A stretch of 64,000 nucleotides of DNA from Moringa oleifera. Taxonomy: Eukaryota > Streptophyta > Magnoliopsida > Brassicales > Moringaceae. Below the pieces are notes generated by a model, which was given only the letters and a program-made list of their open reading frames with translations, did no database searches and was not told where the DNA came from. This document shows positions 1 to 11,329 of the stretch, in pieces. Every line of letters starts with the position of its first letter. The stretch's first letter is position 1. The position numbers and the translations under genes are program-made. The stretch spans positions 498,501 to 562,500 of the forward strand of contig JAJFZO010000287.1 in NCBI GenBank assembly GCA_021397835.1. Direction: 5' to 3'.

Positions 1-1490
1 TTTAATTATTGAAATTAAAACTTAGAGATATGTTTGGCAGTTTTGTAGTAAATCTCTTGTGTTCTTGATTGTTTTTTTAGTTTCTTTATTGCTTTCTTGA
101 CTACAAAGGGATACTAAGTTTTGGAAGACTTTTTCATAGAATATGTAAAGTGAAATGGTGAATGTTTCTCGACTATTAATGTGCATACTTCCTTGAGTAT
201 GTAGAATGAAACAAAATAAAAAATCTAATACAAAATAATTACATTCAATATGAAAGGAACAAAAGAGAAAGGGGTAAGTTGATTTTAGTGCTCAAGAGGT
301 GCTTTGAGAAATAGTAATTTTTTAAATTTTAAAAACATGTTCATACAATTCACATTCACTGATGCATTAAAAAGCAATAAACTAAAACAAAACCATTAAT
401 TTCTCTCATTTTATATAATTTTTTCTTCCATAAGTAAAAATTTCTAAATACAAATAATGATTTTTCATTAATTTTTATCTTCTTTTTAATGAATTGTGAA
501 AGTAAGCATTTTAAAGTTACACTCCGTGAAAAAATGTAAATAAAATTATATGCAAAAGATTGTATAATAATTTGGATAATTATCTTTAAGATTAGTATCA
601 TCTTTATTAGAGATGATGTTTATCCTTTTAATAGTCATTTGAAGCCTCATTTGTTACTATAAACATAAGGTGAGACATTCTATACATCTTGAATTTTTTT
701 TTTTTTATATATTCTGCAAGTTGAGAGTTATGGGGTTCTCATTCTTAAGGAGAAGATTCGTTACCTTTGTATATGCTTTCATTATTGATGCAGTTATTCG
801 AATCAAATATTTTGTAAATTGGGAAGGACATGTGTATCTTGAATAAATGCATCAATAACAGAAGTATCTGCAAAAGCAACAAAACAAAATCTCAGTGGTC
901 AACCAGTATAATGATTCGTGATTGTTACATAATCTATTACTTGTCATACTTCTTAAAAGACTTAAATTTGTATACATATATATATATATATATATATGTA
1001 TATAGGTAGTTGGTGAAGTTATAAAATAGAGATTTGGGTTTGACCAATTTTATGGCAAGTTTCTTGTGTTCTTGATTTTGTTTACAGTCTCTTTATTATT
1101 TTCTTGATTGAGAAAGAGAAACCAAGGCTTGGATGACTTGTTGTGGAATATTTCAGGTGAAAATGGTAAATGTTTATGGGAAGCAAATAAAAGAAATCTA
1201 ACAAAATGGTGGATGAACAAATTTTGATAAATATTTGTATAATTCTCAAGAGACATTGTTTCTTTTACTTCAAGTGGTCTTTCTTTTTTCTTATCATTTT
1301 CTCTTGGTTATAAAAAAATGTGTCATTTTAAATTGTAAATTTTTCGAAACTGATCTTACCATTTCTTGAAATCTTAATGATAAGAAACATAAGTTCCAAA
1401 GACAAAAGAAGTACTTTTTTTAAAAAAAAAAATTGCACTTTGGGTCGTAAAGTGCCATTGTTTTTTGGTGTTTAAAAATCCCTGAATCAA
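1..1490 (+). repeat. Dispersed non-coding family L, block 1 (cut by the window edge)
   Basis: This AT-rich block carries the landmarks that recur at 23,190-28,745, 45,141-50,100 and 51,231-57,455. They are a 'ttcttgtgttcttgattgt' motif near 55, a degenerate TATA/start region near 660-735 ending in 'ttgagagttatggggttc', an 'attcgaatc' segment near 795, a palindromic TA tract at 971-1,004, and the 'ggtagttggtgaagtt' motif that follows it. No open frame of convincing length or composition is present. I infer a large LTR-type derivative without coding capacity. The left boundary lies outside the window. The right end runs into a gypsy LTR fragment near 1,490. Confidence 0.6.
971..1004. repeat. 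Palindromic TA-type microsatellite inside family L
   Basis: The tract is 'tatac(at)n gtatata' and is self-complementary, so it can fold into a hairpin. The same position in the other family L copies holds a different but also palindromic tract (25,206-25,246; 28,664-28,710; 47,564-47,587; 53,634-53,691). Confidence 0.85.
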
Positions 1491-1960
1491 CGTTAATAAA
1501 TGGGTTTGGATAGTGATGATCATTTTATCTCGTATCCGTGAGGAACGAAATTTGTTTTGATATTTTCGTGTTGCAATGATGGTCAAATTTCATGAAAACG
1601 TCAATAATGATAAATTTTTTATATTATAATAAATTAGAAAAAGGTCAACATTAATGAATGTCATTTTTAGATTATAAAAAATATTTATAGGCTATATATA
1701 GACAGCATTTTGAAATACATGATATTAGATTTGTAGTCATTTTTAGAACATAGGTAATATGGTGCTAATACCTTCCCACTCTTAACTGATTCCTAAACTT
1801 AACTTTGATTCCACAAATCAAATCTACCATTTTAGTAATTTAAACATAAATTAAAGAATAATTAAATTAGATAGATATCATTTGGAGCAATCAATCAAAC
1901 CGGTAATGATTAGTGATAACTCTTTTTTTTTTGTTCTAATGGAAAATAAGACTAAAAGAG
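1490..1960 (+). mobile_element. Ty3/gypsy LTR fragment (copy 1)
   Basis: The segment contains 'ggtgctaataccttccc' at about 1,761, followed by 'aactgattcctaaactt'. This resembles a motif common in LTRs of plant Ty3/gypsy (Tat/Ogre-like) elements. About 440 bp align by eye with 11,330-11,765 in the same orientation, including the flanking 'tattttcgtg', 'acattttgaaatacat' and 'aattaaattagatagat'-type stretches. The element type rests on that short motif plus the paired copies. No pol domain lies between the two copies, so I treat them as separate LTR relics rather than the two ends of one element. Confidence 0.5.
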
Positions 1961-3485
1961 AGTAGAAGATCCATCGATTTCACTTGGCAGGATTTTTATC
2001 ATGATTAAATACAATAATATCATGTAAAATGCCTTGGAGGAAGTCAAAAAATGCAAAAAACATAAAGGAATATTTTGATCATGAAAGGTCAACAGCAACA
2101 ATTCACAATGGGCTTTTAATACAATGAGAATGAAGATGTTATATTTCAAAAGAATGCATCATATGAAAAAAGTAAAGGGAAGAGGGCACAACTTAGGATG
2201 TCTTAACTTTTTTTTTTTTTTGTGATGATTCTTTATTTTGAAAAATTTATAACCTTTTGCCTCGAGGTTCTTGGGAACTATATCCAGATAAATAAAACTT
2301 CACCTAAATTTTTTTTCTTGTTTATAAAATGACTTAAGTTTTGTAATTTCAAAAGAAAAAAAGAACAAAAATGAAGCTCCCTTTTGACATTCGTTACAGG
2401 TCATACAACACATAAGATCATAAATTACATGTGTTTCTCATGGATGTTTGCATCACATCCATTACATGCAATATGAAAAAAAATCAATCGAATCATTTTT
2501 CCAACATCACGAATGTCTCATGAAAATACTTATGGCATATATCGAATAAACGAACCTAATCAATTCAAATTATTTTAGTCATCTTAGCTCTAGTCATGTT
2601 AAATCGAACCTATCTCGGTAGGTCACAATGTGTTTTCTTGTGGTTGTTTGGGTTAAAGAATACAAGAGGTGAAGTTAGAGCTAAACTAAATTAAAGATGA
2701 GGACAATGGCAAGTTCTTAGATGTAAAGACTGCCCATGCTATGTCACTTACTGCATCAGCTGTACAACAAAAAGAGATAGTTGTTACCCCCTTGAGAACA
2801 AGGGAGGCTCAACAAAATGAGAAAGGATGAAAGTAGTGCTTGAGCATTAGTGAGACGATCAATCATAGAAAGTTTCCAAAGTGATTACTTACATTCACAA
2901 GGCATCTTAAGATCAATAAAAAACAAATTAAATAGAACATAAGGTCAGCTAAAAGGTGATGCAATACACTATATTGAATCATTGCAGAGAGAAATGGCTA
3001 CTAATCCAAAAATAAAATAAAATAAAACAAGGAATGATAGCAAACACAGAGGACTTAACTGAACTTTTCCTTAATAGGAACTTGACCAAGACAAACTAAA
3101 GATAACATACCTCACCATTAATTCCCGCAACTTGTTCAGCAAAGATTTAAACCAATGTCTCAAAAATGCAACACCTACCAGTGTTTAATTTGCTCCTCAA
3201 CTTTAAGGCACAAGTGTAGACCTCAGAGCGTAGATGCAAGTGATCATAAATTATTAGAATAGAGCAAAAATAATAAGTAAGCTCCATAAGGGCCCCATAA
3301 TAACATGATAAAAGAGAATATGCTAAACAAAATACGAGCATTTGGGAACAAGCAAGAGAAGTAGCCAAAGAGCAACATCATTTCACTCAAAAGCCTCCGA
3401 ATTTGAATGCAATACAGTAATTATGGGTAGATAGCAAAGAGAGCAAGAAGTGAAGCAAGAATAAAAGCTGTTAAAAATCTTGTAC
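1961..3485. other. Spacer without a recognised gene
   Basis: I see no supportable exon or element terminus here. The last part (about 2,640-3,485) lies 3' of the RING pseudogene exons on the minus strand and is less AT-rich than its surroundings, so it may be old intron or 3' sequence of that gene. No RING third exon (second Cys-x-x-Cys pair) was found in it. Short minus-strand open frames at 3,147-3,368 have no recognisable motif. Confidence 0.4.
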
Positions 3486-3905
3486 CAATAAGAGTGGTCG
3501 TAGCCTTTTACAATAGCAGTTTCCTGTAGCACTATCTTATCAATGCATATTGCACAAACCCCTCCATGATCTCTAATCCCCACCTCGCGAATCTCTGTTT
3601 TACTTTCTATTTCTTTCTAAAAACAAGAAAAAACTTAGGCCAAATCATAAACCTAGGCAAAAAAAAAAAAAAAGGAAAAATAAAAAGAAGAAAAAGAATC
3701 TAAGGAGTGCAAGCAACTAGCCAATTAAATCAGGAAATGCGAAAGGGCTTTTTCCAATCAATAAAAGAAAGCACCTTTCAACAATTTCAAAGACTAACTT
3801 GAATGAATAAGGAAGATGAGTAGAAGAAAGCACCTGGTCTTGAATGGAAAGATCATGGAGACCAGCAACAATCTATTGACCATCGATCTTGTCGACTGAA
3901 GTCAT
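3486..3905 (-). pseudogene. RING-finger E3 ubiquitin ligase pseudogene, first two exons
   Basis: On the minus strand, exon 1 (3905-3834, 72 nt) starts with ATG and ends CAG|gtg. Exon 2 (3616-3486, 131 nt) follows a 'ttttag' acceptor and stops at a 'TTG|gtaca' donor. The phases match. The encoded segment contains IVAGLHDLSIQDQ, then GGVCAICIDKIVLQETAIVK. The latter is the first half of a RING domain (C-x-x-C) as found in a conserved plant RING family, whose normal role would be ubiquitin ligation. Three defects are visible. Codon 11 of exon 1 is TAG (3875-3873). The expected Cys of the VKGC-x-H zinc-binding motif is Tyr (VKGYDH). The exon with the remaining zinc ligands is not found downstream. 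The family match is from memory of conserved motifs; the specific gene is not assigned. Confidence 0.7.
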
Positions 3906-4514
3906 GTTGATAAAAATTAAGACCTTGGAATTACTACCAAAACAAAAACAAGAGAGACTATTTCTTTTATGTACTACTTATCATCTAAAATCAAGAACGG
4001 AAGAAATGCCAAAAGAATATTTTTGATTCCAAAAAGAAAAGAAAAAGAGAGAGGAATAGAAAAGGAACTCAGAGGAGGGAACCTCTCTTTATGAAGAGGC
4101 TCGGAGGGCAGGAAGGTTATGGATGGTATGAATTATTAGAATGCAAGTATTTTTTTTTTCTTATTTTTAATAAAGGTAGTTTAAAATACAATAAGTTTTT
4201 TCTTTTTTGTCCAATAATAATTTTTAATTATATTTAAATAAATTTTTATTTATTAATTTAAATTTAATCAAATTTATCAAAAAATTAAAATATTTAAATT
4301 ACATATTTTTATAGTAAATTTTAATTTTAATTTGTTATAAGTAAAAAATATTTAAGTGATTATTAAAAATTTATTTTTAAAATATTAAATGAAAAAGATA
4401 TTTAAATTTAAAAAATAAATTAAAATATTTTAATAATAAAAATATAATTAATTTTTCACAATCTTTGATATTGAATATAATTATTTTTATCAAAACTTAA
4501 TTGAGATAAAATTA
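3906..4514. other. Upstream flank of the RING pseudogene, then AT-rich spacer
   Basis: Purine-rich sequence (3,930-4,110) gives way near 4,140 to very AT-rich DNA with no feature I can name. It borders the first unit of the 2.48-kb tandem array. Confidence 0.4.
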
Positions 4515-5552
4515 ATTTTTTACTATCATTATCATCATTTTTTTAAAATCTTAGATGAATAACAACCCTTGGCTAAGAAATGATGTGACGTAAGAGCAAA
4601 TGTTTACAGCTTTATTGGTAACATGAATCTTTCTTTTAATACTTTTACTTTCTATTCGTTTTATTCGAAAATATGGTTGCAAATTTCAAGTATATATCTC
4701 CAATTTGAATGTTTCCAATTTTAAAGTTTTACAAGGTTCAATTTAGTCCAAATTAATAGATAAGGGTTTGAGTTATCGCTTTTTAAACAAAAGACTTTGA
4801 TTGGTCATATAAGTAAACATCATGATTTTGTATTATAACATTTGCTCTAAAAAATAAAATTCATGCAATAAATAATTATTTTAAATTAAATTAAAAGTTT
4901 AAATGCATAATTTTTAGTGTAGAAAAAAGTCTAAATTAAACTTTTCTTAATTCAAATTTTGAACTTTAATTTGGTTCAATTTTCATATGATCTTTTAATT
5001 TAGTTTAATTGAAATTCTACTAAAAACTTTAAAAATTTAAAAGTATTCAAATTTGAGATCTCATACAATAAATTTTGACTAAAAATTTTGCATAGATGAA
5101 AAAATATATATTCAAATTATCATTACAAAAAAATTTAATTTTTTTTATTTTTTAAAATTCATACTAAATTTTAAATTAAAAATAAAAATCAAGATATTTT
5201 TAATAATTAAAGGTAAAATATAAATAATGGATGAAAATTTAAATAAAAATAAGAATTTATTGAAATGAATGCAGAAAGTTTTTAATATATTTGATTTAAT
5301 AAATACTATTTTTATTGTATTCAAATTACACTTTATTTAATTTGACATAAAATTTGGAAATTTGAAGTATAAAAATTTGAAAGATAAAAAATTGTTAACG
5401 TATTATAGAGGTAATTATAAATAATAACTATTAAAAAGACATATTTTCAAGATTAATATTTACAATTGTCTTATACATTTATTAATAGTGATTATCAAAC
5501 AAAAGTTATTAAAAATACAACCAAATAAGTTCATGTTGTACATAAAAATAAA

Positions 5553-5749
5553 ATTCTCAAATTATCGTTAAACAATTGTTGACGCCTTGTTGTAGTGCAA
5601 AAAAGGCACTTAAGCAAAAGGCGACTGATAAGACAACTGCAACAACAACAGTTGCAATAAAAGACACAGGCAATTTTTTTCCTTTGAACATGATCAAATG
5701 CTTTTCATGTTTCCCGACAGCTATTACTATAGTCGCCTTATTACTATAG
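5553..5749 (+). pseudogene. Broken copy of the array's small conserved ORF
   Basis: This aligns with the ORFs at 7,991-8,236 and 10,505-10,774, which both begin with ATG and encode K-I-I-I-K-Q-L followed by TPC-x-SAK-x-AHKQK. Here the initiator is ATT, one A is missing a few bases later, and a 16-bp tandem duplication ('attactatagtcgcct', 5,725-5,757) brings an early TAG at 5,747. The function of the ORF family is unknown. Confidence 0.4.
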
Positions 5750-6873
5750 TCGCCTTATCAACAGCTTTCGCTTATGTCCCTCACTTGCTCGTTCTAGCAT
5801 TGTGTTCTTTGCAATTTCTTTCTTGTTATTGAGCATGGCATCATGAATACTTTCAAAACAAAAGTAAATATCAATCGTTTTCAATCAAAAATGAATATCG
5901 ATATCAATTTTTAAAAAATGCAAATAATGCGTTTCTTATTTCACATGTATTTTTCACGCAACAAATATTAGATTCCAACACAACCTTATGATAATATAAA
6001 AAGAAAATATTTGATTCCTAATCCACATTGTATTGTGCACTTAAATTCGTTTTGTTAAAAGTCATGATCTCATTGTCTAACTCATTGTAGGTACTTTTTC
6101 CTCTCTTTTTTTAAAATAAAAACAATAGTAAATTTACAAACTATAAATCACTAAAGATGCCACCCAAGTATATATATTTAGACATTCTTTATATTTTCTA
6201 TTGCTATGAATTAAGAAAAGCATATATGCATCAAAGTAGCAATTTGAAAATGATGATGATGATAAGTTGCGAAAAAAAAAATAAAAAATAGAACAACTGA
6301 ATTTACCTTGATTCGGCCAATATACGTACATCCATTAATTACAAGGTCAAAAAAACTTTTAATATAATATAAAGATTGACATTTCTTACCATTAAAATCT
6401 TTTTCCTAAGAAAAAAAGAAAACCCTCATAAAGAGAATCCTCACAAAAAAAAAAAAAACCCCTTATCTCTGTAAGAATAGGGAGATAAAAATAATCTTTT
6501 TTTCTTTAAAGAAAAAAAAAGAGACGAGAACCATTGGAGATGAGAACTATATTTCTTTAAAAATAAGAAATAACTACCTCCTAGGAAAATGAGAATCATC
6601 TCCCCAAAAAAATGAGAACTATTTTCATCTCCTTAAGGAAATGAGAACTGTCTCCATCACCCTGAGAGGGACATGAAAACCATCTCATTGAGATGGAAAT
6701 GAAAACCATCTCCCTAAGAAGAGAAAGATAAGTGCATTTCTATAAGAATAAGAAGATAGGAACCATATCCTAAAAAACAAGAAATAAAAAGCCATCTCAA
6801 AAAAAAAAAAAAAGGAAAAAACTTCATAACTCTCAACATATGAATAAAATTTGTAGAATTCCTCATACCTTAG

Positions 6874-6885
6874 GTATTTATAATG
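6874..6885 (-). promoter_or_regulatory. TATA-like element in array unit 1 (minus strand)
   Basis: The minus strand reads 'cattataaatac', followed by 'ctaaggtatgaggaattcta' and 'atatgttgagagttatgaag'. The same order (TATAAATAC, aaggt(a)tgaga, attcta, ttgagagttatggggttc) is found on the plus strand in family L at 47,255 and 53,336. The resemblance suggests an LTR-type promoter and transcription-start region shared by both families. Confidence 0.45.
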
Positions 6886-7990
6886 AAAAATCAAATGATT
6901 GTATAAAAAAAGATAACTATTATCTTTAATGATGATGTTGAATATGATAGTTATCTTCAATATAATATAAAACTTATCTTCATCAGACTTGCTTAAATGA
7001 TCAATATAACTATCATCATTATCATTATTTTTTTAAATGGTAGCCTTCAGACCTAGTTAAGGAATTGAGTGTGGCAGGAGTAAATGTTTACAGGCTTATT
7101 AATAATCTATTTTTTTAATATTTGTATTTTCTATTTGTTTTATTCAAAAATATGGTTGCAAATTTCAAGTATAAGATCTAAATTTGAATTTAGTCCAAAT
7201 TAATAGAAGATGGTTTAAGTTATCACATTTGAAACATAAGACTTTGATTGGCAACATGCGTAAACACTAAGGTTTTGCATTATAACATTTGCTCAAAAAA
7301 AAAATTCATGTAGTAATTAAGTATTTTAAATTAAATTAAGAGTTTAAATACATAAGTTTTAACATAAATAAAAAAAAATCTAAATCACACCTTTTTTAAT
7401 TCGAATTACGAACGTTCAATTTTCATATGATCTTTAAATTTCATTTAATTTAAATTCTACAAAAAAATTTAATAATTAAAGATATTCAAATTGGAGATCT
7501 TATACAAAAAATTTTGATTTAAAGTTTTGCATACATGTAAAAACAATTCAAATGATTATCACAAAAAAATTTAAATTTTCTATTTTTTGATCTTTATCCT
7601 AAATTTTAAATTGAGAATAAAAATCAAAATATTTACAATAATCAAAACAATATATAATAATTATAAAAATAAATGAAAATTTAAATAAAAATAAGAGTTT
7701 GTTGAGATGAACATATAAAGTTTTTAATGTATCAGATTTAACAAATGCTATTTTTATTTTACTCGAATTACACTTTATTTAATTTGACATAAAATTTTTA
7801 AATTTGAAATATAAAATTTAAAAAATAAAAAATTGTTAATATATCATGGAGGTTATAAATAATAACTATTAAAAAGATATATTTTAATGATTAATGTTTA
7901 CAACTATTTTATACATTTATTAATAGTGATTATTAAATAAAAGTTGTAAAAAATACAACTAAATAAGTTCATGCAGTACGTATAAAGAAA

Positions 7991-8236
7991 ATGTTCAAAA
8001 TTATCATTAAACAATTGTCAACGCCTTGTTATAGTGCAAAAAAGGCGCATAAGCAAAAGGTTGTTGATAAGACAACTGCAATAACAACAGTTGCAACAAA
8101 AGAAAAGACCAATTTCTTTCCTTTGAACATGAGCAAATGCTCTTCATGTTTCACGACAGCTATTACTACAGTCGACTTATCAACAGCTTTTGCTTATGCC
8201 CCTTACGTGCTCGTTCTAGCATTGTGTTTTTTGTAA
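7991..8236 (+). CDS. Small conserved ORF of the tandem array, function unknown
   Basis: This 81-codon frame begins ATG TTC AAA ATT. It has a lysine-rich N-terminal half (SAKKAHKQK, DKTT) and a hydrophobic C-terminus from about residue 60 (STAFAYAPYVLVLALCFL) that could be a single membrane segment. The frame is also open in unit 3 with substitutions throughout, and broken in unit 1. The minus strand across the same interval also contains a partly open hydrophobic frame. Openness may therefore reflect composition rather than selection, and I do not claim a real protein. No homologous family was recognised. Confidence 0.2.
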   Translation: MFKIIIKQLSTPCYSAKKAHKQKVVDKTTAITTVATKEKTNFFPLNMSKCSSCFTTAITTVDLSTAFAYAPYVLVLALCFL

Positions 8237-8758
8237 TTTCTTCCTTATTATCTACTATGACATCATGAATATTGTCAAAACAAAAGTAAATATCAATCAT
8301 TTTTAATAAAAAATGAATATCGATATCAATTTTTAAAAGATGCAAATTATATGTTTTTTATTTCACATGTATTTTTTACGTAACAAATATTTGATTCCAA
8401 TATAGCCTTATGATATTACAAAAAGGAAATGTTTCATTCCTAATCCACATTGTTTTGTGCGCTTAAATTCGTTTTGTTAAAAGTCGTGATCTCTTCGATA
8501 TTATCATTATCACTATCTTTATGACAACCTCACCATCATACTAATAAGTTTTATTTAGAATAAAAAAAATGTTATCTTACTAATTGTAGGTACTTCTTTC
8601 TCTCTTTTTTTTTAAAAAAAAAATAAAAATACCAGTAAATTTATACAAACTATAAATCACTAAGGATGCCACCCAAGTATATATATTTAGACATTCTTTA
8701 TAATTTCTATTGCTGCGAATTAAGAAAAGCATATATGTATAAATGTAGCAATTCGAAA

Positions 8759-8760
<2 letters not shown>

Positions 8761-8793
<33 letters not shown>
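8761..8793. repeat. (GAT)11 microsatellite
   Basis: There are eleven uninterrupted GAT units. The equivalent place in unit 1 (about 6,250) has only four, so the tract expanded after the units duplicated. Confidence 0.95.
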
Positions 8794-9348
8794 AAGCTAA
8801 GGAAAAAAATAAAAAAGGGAACAACTAGATTTATCTTGATTTGGCGAATATATGTACATCCATTAACTATAAGGTCAAAGGGATTTTTAATATAATATAA
8901 AGAAAAAGAAAACCCTGATAAAGAGAATCCTAAAAAAAAAAAAAAAAAACCTTATCTCTTTAAGAATAGGGACATAAAAATAATCACTTTTTGTTCAAAA
9001 AAAAAAAAAAAAGAGACGAGAACCATTGGAGATAAGAACTATATTTCTTTAAACTAAGAAATGAAAACTATCTCCAAGGAAAATCAGAATGATCTCCCAA
9101 AAAAAAAATGAGAACTTTTTTCATCTCCTTAGGGAAATGAGAATTGTCTCCATCGTCCTGAAAGGGAAATGAAAACTATCTCCCTGAGAAGAGAAAGATA
9201 AGCGCATTTCTTTGAGAGTAGGGAGGTAGGAATATATCCCTAAAAACAAGAAATAAAAAGCCATATCCAAAAAAAAAAAAAAAAAAGAGGAAGAAACCTC
9301 ACGACTCTCAACATATGAATAAAATATGTAAAATTCCTCATACCTTAG

Positions 9349-9360
9349 GTATTTATAATG
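9349..9360 (-). promoter_or_regulatory. TATA-like element in array unit 2 (minus strand)
   Basis: The minus strand reads 'cattataaatac' followed by 'ctaaggtatgagg', and 'atatgttgagagtcgtgagg' about 50 bp on. It is identical in layout to the element at 6,874 and to the plus-strand element of family L. Confidence 0.45.
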
Positions 9361-9488
9361 AAAAACAAAAATCAAATAATTGTATAAAAAAAGATAACTA
9401 TTATCTTTAAAGATAATATTGAATATGATAATTATCTTCAATATAATACAAAACTTATCTTTATCAGACTTGCTTAAATGATCAACAT

Positions 9489-10948
9489 AACTATCATCAT
9501 TATCATCATTCTTTTAAATGGTGGGCTTAAGAGCTAGTTAGGAAATTAAGGTTGGCAGGAGTAAATGTTTACACATTTATTGATAATCTAATTTTTTTAA
9601 TACTTGTATTTTCTATTTGTTTTATTTGAAAATATGGTTGCAAATTTCAAGTACAAGACCTAAATTTGAATGTCTTAAATTTTGAAGTTTTTTTAAGGAT
9701 CAATTTAGTCCAAATTAATAGAAGAAGGTTTGAGTTATTACTTTTGAAACATAAGAGTTTGATTGACAATAGGAGCAAACACCAAGGTTTAGCATTATAA
9801 CATTTGCTCAAAAAAAAATTTCATGTAATAATTAATTATTTTAAATTAAATTAAAAGTTTAAATACATAAGTTTTAAGGTAAATATAAAAAAATCTAAAT
9901 TAGACCTTTTTTAATTCAAATTTTGAACTTTAATTTGGTTCAATTTTCTTATGATCTTTCAACTCGGTTTAATTTAAATTGTACAAAAAAAAATTAACAA
10001 TTACAAATATTCAAATTAGAGATCTTATACAAAAAATTTTGACTTAAAATTTTACATAGATGTAAAAAAATTCAAATGATTACCACAAAAAATTTTAATT
10101 TTTTTTAATTTTTTTTAATTTTTTGATCTCTATCCTAATTTTAAATTAAGAATAAAAATCAAAATATGATAATTACAAAAATAGATGAAAATTTAAATAA
10201 AATAAGTGTTTGTTGAAATGAACATATAAAGTTTTTAATGTATTAGATTTAATAAATATTATTTTTACTGTATTCGAATTGCACTTTATTTAATTTGACA
10301 TAAAATTTTTAAATTTGAAATATAAAATTTAAAAAATAAAAAATTGTTAACATATCGTAAAGATAATTATAAATAATAACTATTAAAAAGATATATTTTA
10401 ATGATTAATATTTACAACTATTTTATATATTTATTAATAGTGATTGTTAAACAAAAGTTGTTAAAGATACAACCAAATAAGTTCATGCAATATATATAAA
10501 GAAAATGCTCAAAATTATCATTAAACAATTGCCGACGCCTTGTCGTAGTGCAAAAAGAGCACATAAGCAAAAGGTTGCTGATAAGACAACTACAATAACA
10601 ATAGTTGCAACAAAGGAGAAGACCAATTTCTTTCCTTTAAACATGAGAAAATGCTTTCCATGTTTCCCGACAATTATTGCTAGAGTCGCTCTATCAACAG
10701 CTTTCGCTTATGTGACTTACTTGCTCGTTCTAGCATTATGTTCTTTGAAATTTCTTTCTTGTTATCAAGCATGACATCATGAATACTGTTAAAACAAAAG
10801 TAAATATCAATCATTTTCAATAAAAAATGAATATCAATATCAATTTTTAAAAGATACATATTAGTTTTTTATTTCAAATGTATTTTTTATGTAACAAATA
10901 TTTGATTCCAATATAGCCTTATGATATTACAAAAAGAAAATGTTTCGT
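9489..10948. repeat. Tandem array of ~2.48-kb units: unit 3, truncated
   Basis: The unit runs through the small ORF and stops matching at 'aaaatgtttcgttcc' (about 10,945). Units 1 and 2 continue there with 'taatccacattg' and about 1 kb more. The truncation joins unrelated AT-rich DNA. Confidence 0.75.
10505..10774 (+). CDS. Small conserved ORF of the tandem array (unit 3), function unknown
   Basis: This 89-codon frame is homologous to 7,991-8,236, with a longer C-terminal tail because its stop lies further on (…SLKFLSCYQA). It has the same basic N-terminus (SAKRAHKQK) and hydrophobic C-terminal stretch (AYVTYLLVLALCSL). No signal peptide or known domain was recognised, and coding status is doubtful. 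Confidence 0.2.
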   Translation: MLKIIIKQLPTPCRSAKRAHKQKVADKTTTITIVATKEKTNFFPLNMRKCFPCFPTIIARVALSTAFAYVTYLLVLALCSLKFLSCYQA

Positions 10949-11329
10949 TCCAAATTACTTTATTTTGCTTTTTTATTTTTAGTTTACTGCATTTGTATAA
11001 ATATATTTATATGGTATTATTAAAATGAATAAGTCAAAACTTCGATGATGGAAGATAAAAATTTATCATAATAATTTTCTTCTAAATTCTTGAGGTAGGA
11101 GAGATTACTTTAAATTTTTTATAATAATAAAATTTTAAATTAATAAATATATATAAAAGTTTCGTTTTATAAATGTTACAAATATAAATATAATATTTAT
11201 GATAATAAATAAATTGAAGATTTTTTGCAATGATAAATTTTTTTTGTAATATAAACATATATTCTTAGTAATAATAATAGAGTTTATTTTTAAAAAATAA
11301 TAATTGACAATAAATTTTAGTTTCAATAA
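10949..11329. other. AT-rich spacer, nothing recognised
   Basis: This is mostly poly(A/T) and dinucleotide-like sequence. A minus-strand open frame at 11,135-11,326 consists of low-complexity I/F/Y/N/K residues and is compositional. Confidence 0.5.

Larger units (their letters stand above)
4515..7006. repeat. Tandem array of ~2.48-kb units: unit 1
   Basis: Unit 1 begins near 'tatcattatcatcattttttt' and matches units at 7,007-9,488 and 9,489-10,948 along its whole length. Landmarks in order are: 'ggttgcaaatttcaagta', a long AT-rich tract, a conserved small plus-strand ORF, 'ccacccaagtatatatattta', a GAT/GA-rich stretch, purine-rich 'gagacgagaaccattggaga' arrays, and a minus-strand TATA element near 6,880. 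Compared with units 2 and 3 its ORF is broken. Confidence 0.8.
7007..9488. repeat. Tandem array of ~2.48-kb units: unit 2
   Basis: This is the best preserved full unit. It starts at 'aactatcatcattatcatta', carries the intact small ORF (7,991-8,236), an expanded GAT microsatellite (8,761-8,793), purine-rich 'gagacgagaaccattggaga' repeats (about 8,900-9,290) and a minus-strand TATA element at 9,349-9,360. It resembles unit 3 more closely than unit 1. Confidence 0.8.
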
